64,000 nucleotides of DNA from CAIYZT01 sp031385445 (GTDB taxonomy: Bacteria > Pseudomonadota > Alphaproteobacteria > Rhodobacterales > Rhodobacteraceae), in assembly GCA_031385445.1 (NCBI GenBank), contig JANNBM010000062.1, forward strand, positions 66,890 through 130,889, written 5' to 3'. The stretch's first letter is position 1; every line of letters begins with the position of its first letter. The notes under the pieces are model-generated. The model was not told the DNA's origin and did no database searches. It saw only the letters and a list, made by a program, of their open reading frames with translations. The position numbers and the translations under genes were made by a program. Positions 63,034-64,000 of this stretch are shown here, in pieces.

Positions 63034-64000
63034 TCAGTCTTTCAGGCTTTCTTCGCGCAGACCGTCGGCGAGCAGATTGAGGCCGAGAACAAGGCTCATC
63101 AGGGCGAGGGCGGGCACGAGGGCGGGGTGGGGGACAATGGACAGAAGTTTGCGGCCATCGTCGATGGTGGAGCCCCAGTCGGGGGATTCGGGCGACACGC
63201 CAAGGCCGAAGAAGCCCAAGGTGCCCAGGAGGATCGTGGTATAGCCGATGCGCAGGCAGAAATCGACAATCAAGGGACCACGGGCGTTGGGCAAAATCTC
63301 CCACAGCATGATGTACCACGGACCCTCGCCGCGGGTCTGGCCAGCGGCGACGTAATCGCGGGTCTTGATGTCCATGACCATGCCGCGCACGATGCGGAAC
63401 ACGCCGGGGGAGTTTACGAACACCACGGAAACGAAGACGTTCAGCAGATTCGGGTCCATCGAGAACACGCCGGTGGGGTCCATGTTGAACGCGAGGCCCG
63501 AATAGGCCCACAGGCCCAGCACAAGCGTGACGCCGACATAAAGATTGCGCTTTGGCGGGTTGGTGAAAAAGCGCGAGTTAAACAGGATCGAGAAAAAGAC
63601 GATGGGGAAAATGAACAGGACAGCGGCAAAGTAGATCGGGATGCCGGTCTGCACAATCTCGGGCGTGACGAGCAGGTAGAACAGCAAGATCACGGGGAAG
63701 GCGAGGACGAGGTTCGCAAGGAAGGACAGGACGGTGTCAAGCATGCCGCCGAAATATCCGGCGGGCAGGCCAAGGGTGACGCCGACCATGAAAGCAAAGA
63801 CGGTGGCGGCAGGCGCGATTTTCAGCACATCGCGCGCGCCCATCACCATGCGCGAGAACACATCGCGGGCAACGTGATCGGCGCCAAAGAGAAAGTGGGT
63901 AAACGCGCCGTCTTCGGGCGCTTTGAGCGCGGCGCCGACGATGGCGTTCTTTGAACCGGAAAACTGCGCCAGCGGGTCCATGGTGATGATGTAGCCCGCA
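63034..64000 (-). CDS. Peptide ABC transporter permease, DppC type (5' end beyond window)
   Basis: At least 322 residues, still open at the right edge. In-frame AGYIIT precedes MDPLAQFSGSKNAIVG, so the true start lies outside and 63981 is not it. LFGADHVARDVFSRMVMGAR opens the BPD domain, the EAA loop is AGQTRGEGPWYIMLWEILPNA, and GTLGFFGLGVSPESPDWGSTID is the DppC signature. An unusual long insert (about residues 120-190, VTPEIVQTGIP to NMDPTGVF) adds extra membrane segments within the domain. It forms the inner-membrane channel with a DppB partner outside the window and the ATPase at 60848. Confidence 0.9.
   Translation of the reverse strand, partial: AGYIITMDPLAQFSGSKNAIVGAALKAPEDGAFTHFLFGADHVARDVFSRMVMGARDVLKIAPAATVFAFMVGVTLGLPAGYFGGMLDTVLSFLANLVLAFPVILLFYLLVTPEIVQTGIPIYFAAVLFIFPIVFFSILFNSRFFTNPPKRNLYVGVTLVLGLWAYSGLAFNMDPTGVFSMDPNLLNVFVSVVFVNSPGVFRIVRGMVMDIKTRDYVAAGQTRGEGPWYIMLWEILPNARGPLIVDFCLRIGYTTILLGTLGFFGLGVSPESPDWGSTIDDGRKLLSIVPHPALVPALALMSLVLGLNLLADGLREESLKD

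Overview
The window is a chromosomal segment of an alphaproteobacterium, almost certainly order Rhodobacterales (Rhodobacter/Paracoccaceae type). The evidence is high GC content, alphaproteobacterial forms of LexA (with a GTTC-N7-GTTC box), EF-P/EpmA, GltA, ValS and SSB, the gene order trpG-trpD-trpC-moaC-moeA-lexA, and a recurring gene-3'-end element containing CATCTGTCC...ATATCCCG. Genes are densely packed, often with 4-base ATGA overlaps. I saw no prophage, insertion sequence, CRISPR array, rRNA or tRNA gene.

1-10.4 kb is a sugar catabolic island. It holds an ABC sugar uptake system (binding protein, permease cut by the left edge), a LacI regulator, xylulokinase (xylB), a GbpR-like LysR regulator, and an operon of AraD1-family protein, IlvD/Edd sugar-acid dehydratase and GFO/IDH/MocA sugar dehydrogenase. 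Together these fit non-phosphorylative oxidation of L-arabinose or D-galactose beside a xylulokinase route. A P1-family peptidase follows. 10.4-18 kb has a cupin, an agmatinase-family ureohydrolase, an APC amino-acid permease, a DUF2478 protein, divergent efp and epmA, and ilvD. 18-26 kb has a PuuB-like FAD oxidoreductase, a broken family-61 glycosyltransferase, a LysR/glutaryl-CoA dehydrogenase pair, modAB without modC, a DUF4177 protein and a HisC-like aminotransferase.

26.5-36.5 kb carries valS (with an AT-rich internal patch), a VOC protein, two small membrane proteins (one ABA4-like) divergent from a TetR regulator, an Lrp regulator divergent from an ornithine-type decarboxylase, a DUF2235 hydrolase and N-carbamoylputrescine amidase. 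Several genes across the window (agmatinase, PuuB-like oxidase, decarboxylase, AguB) point to polyamine metabolism. 36.5-49.6 kb has a sorbosone-dehydrogenase-like protein, an acyltransferase-like membrane protein, an alternative oxidase, gltA, gltX, comEC, lexA, moeA, moaC and trpCDG.

49.6-64 kb has a divergent polysaccharide deacetylase, a tandem array of 125-152 bp units, cytochrome P450 plus EamA transporter, tpiA, an IscA-type protein, a DUF3307/SatD-like pair preceded by four 29-bp iterons, a SufT-like protein, ssb, a membrane-bound LuxR-type regulator, a lytic transglycosylase, an MBL hydrolase and a peptide ABC transporter running off the right edge.

The strongest candidate for something undescribed is the SatD-like gene. 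It appears to combine motifs resembling the metal sites of class III nucleotidyl cyclases with a C-terminal HTH. It is coupled to a membrane DUF3307 gene and lies under four direct 29-bp repeats. Two families of dispersed hairpins are also notable: one always oriented at gene 3' ends, the other made of covarying 8-bp stems.
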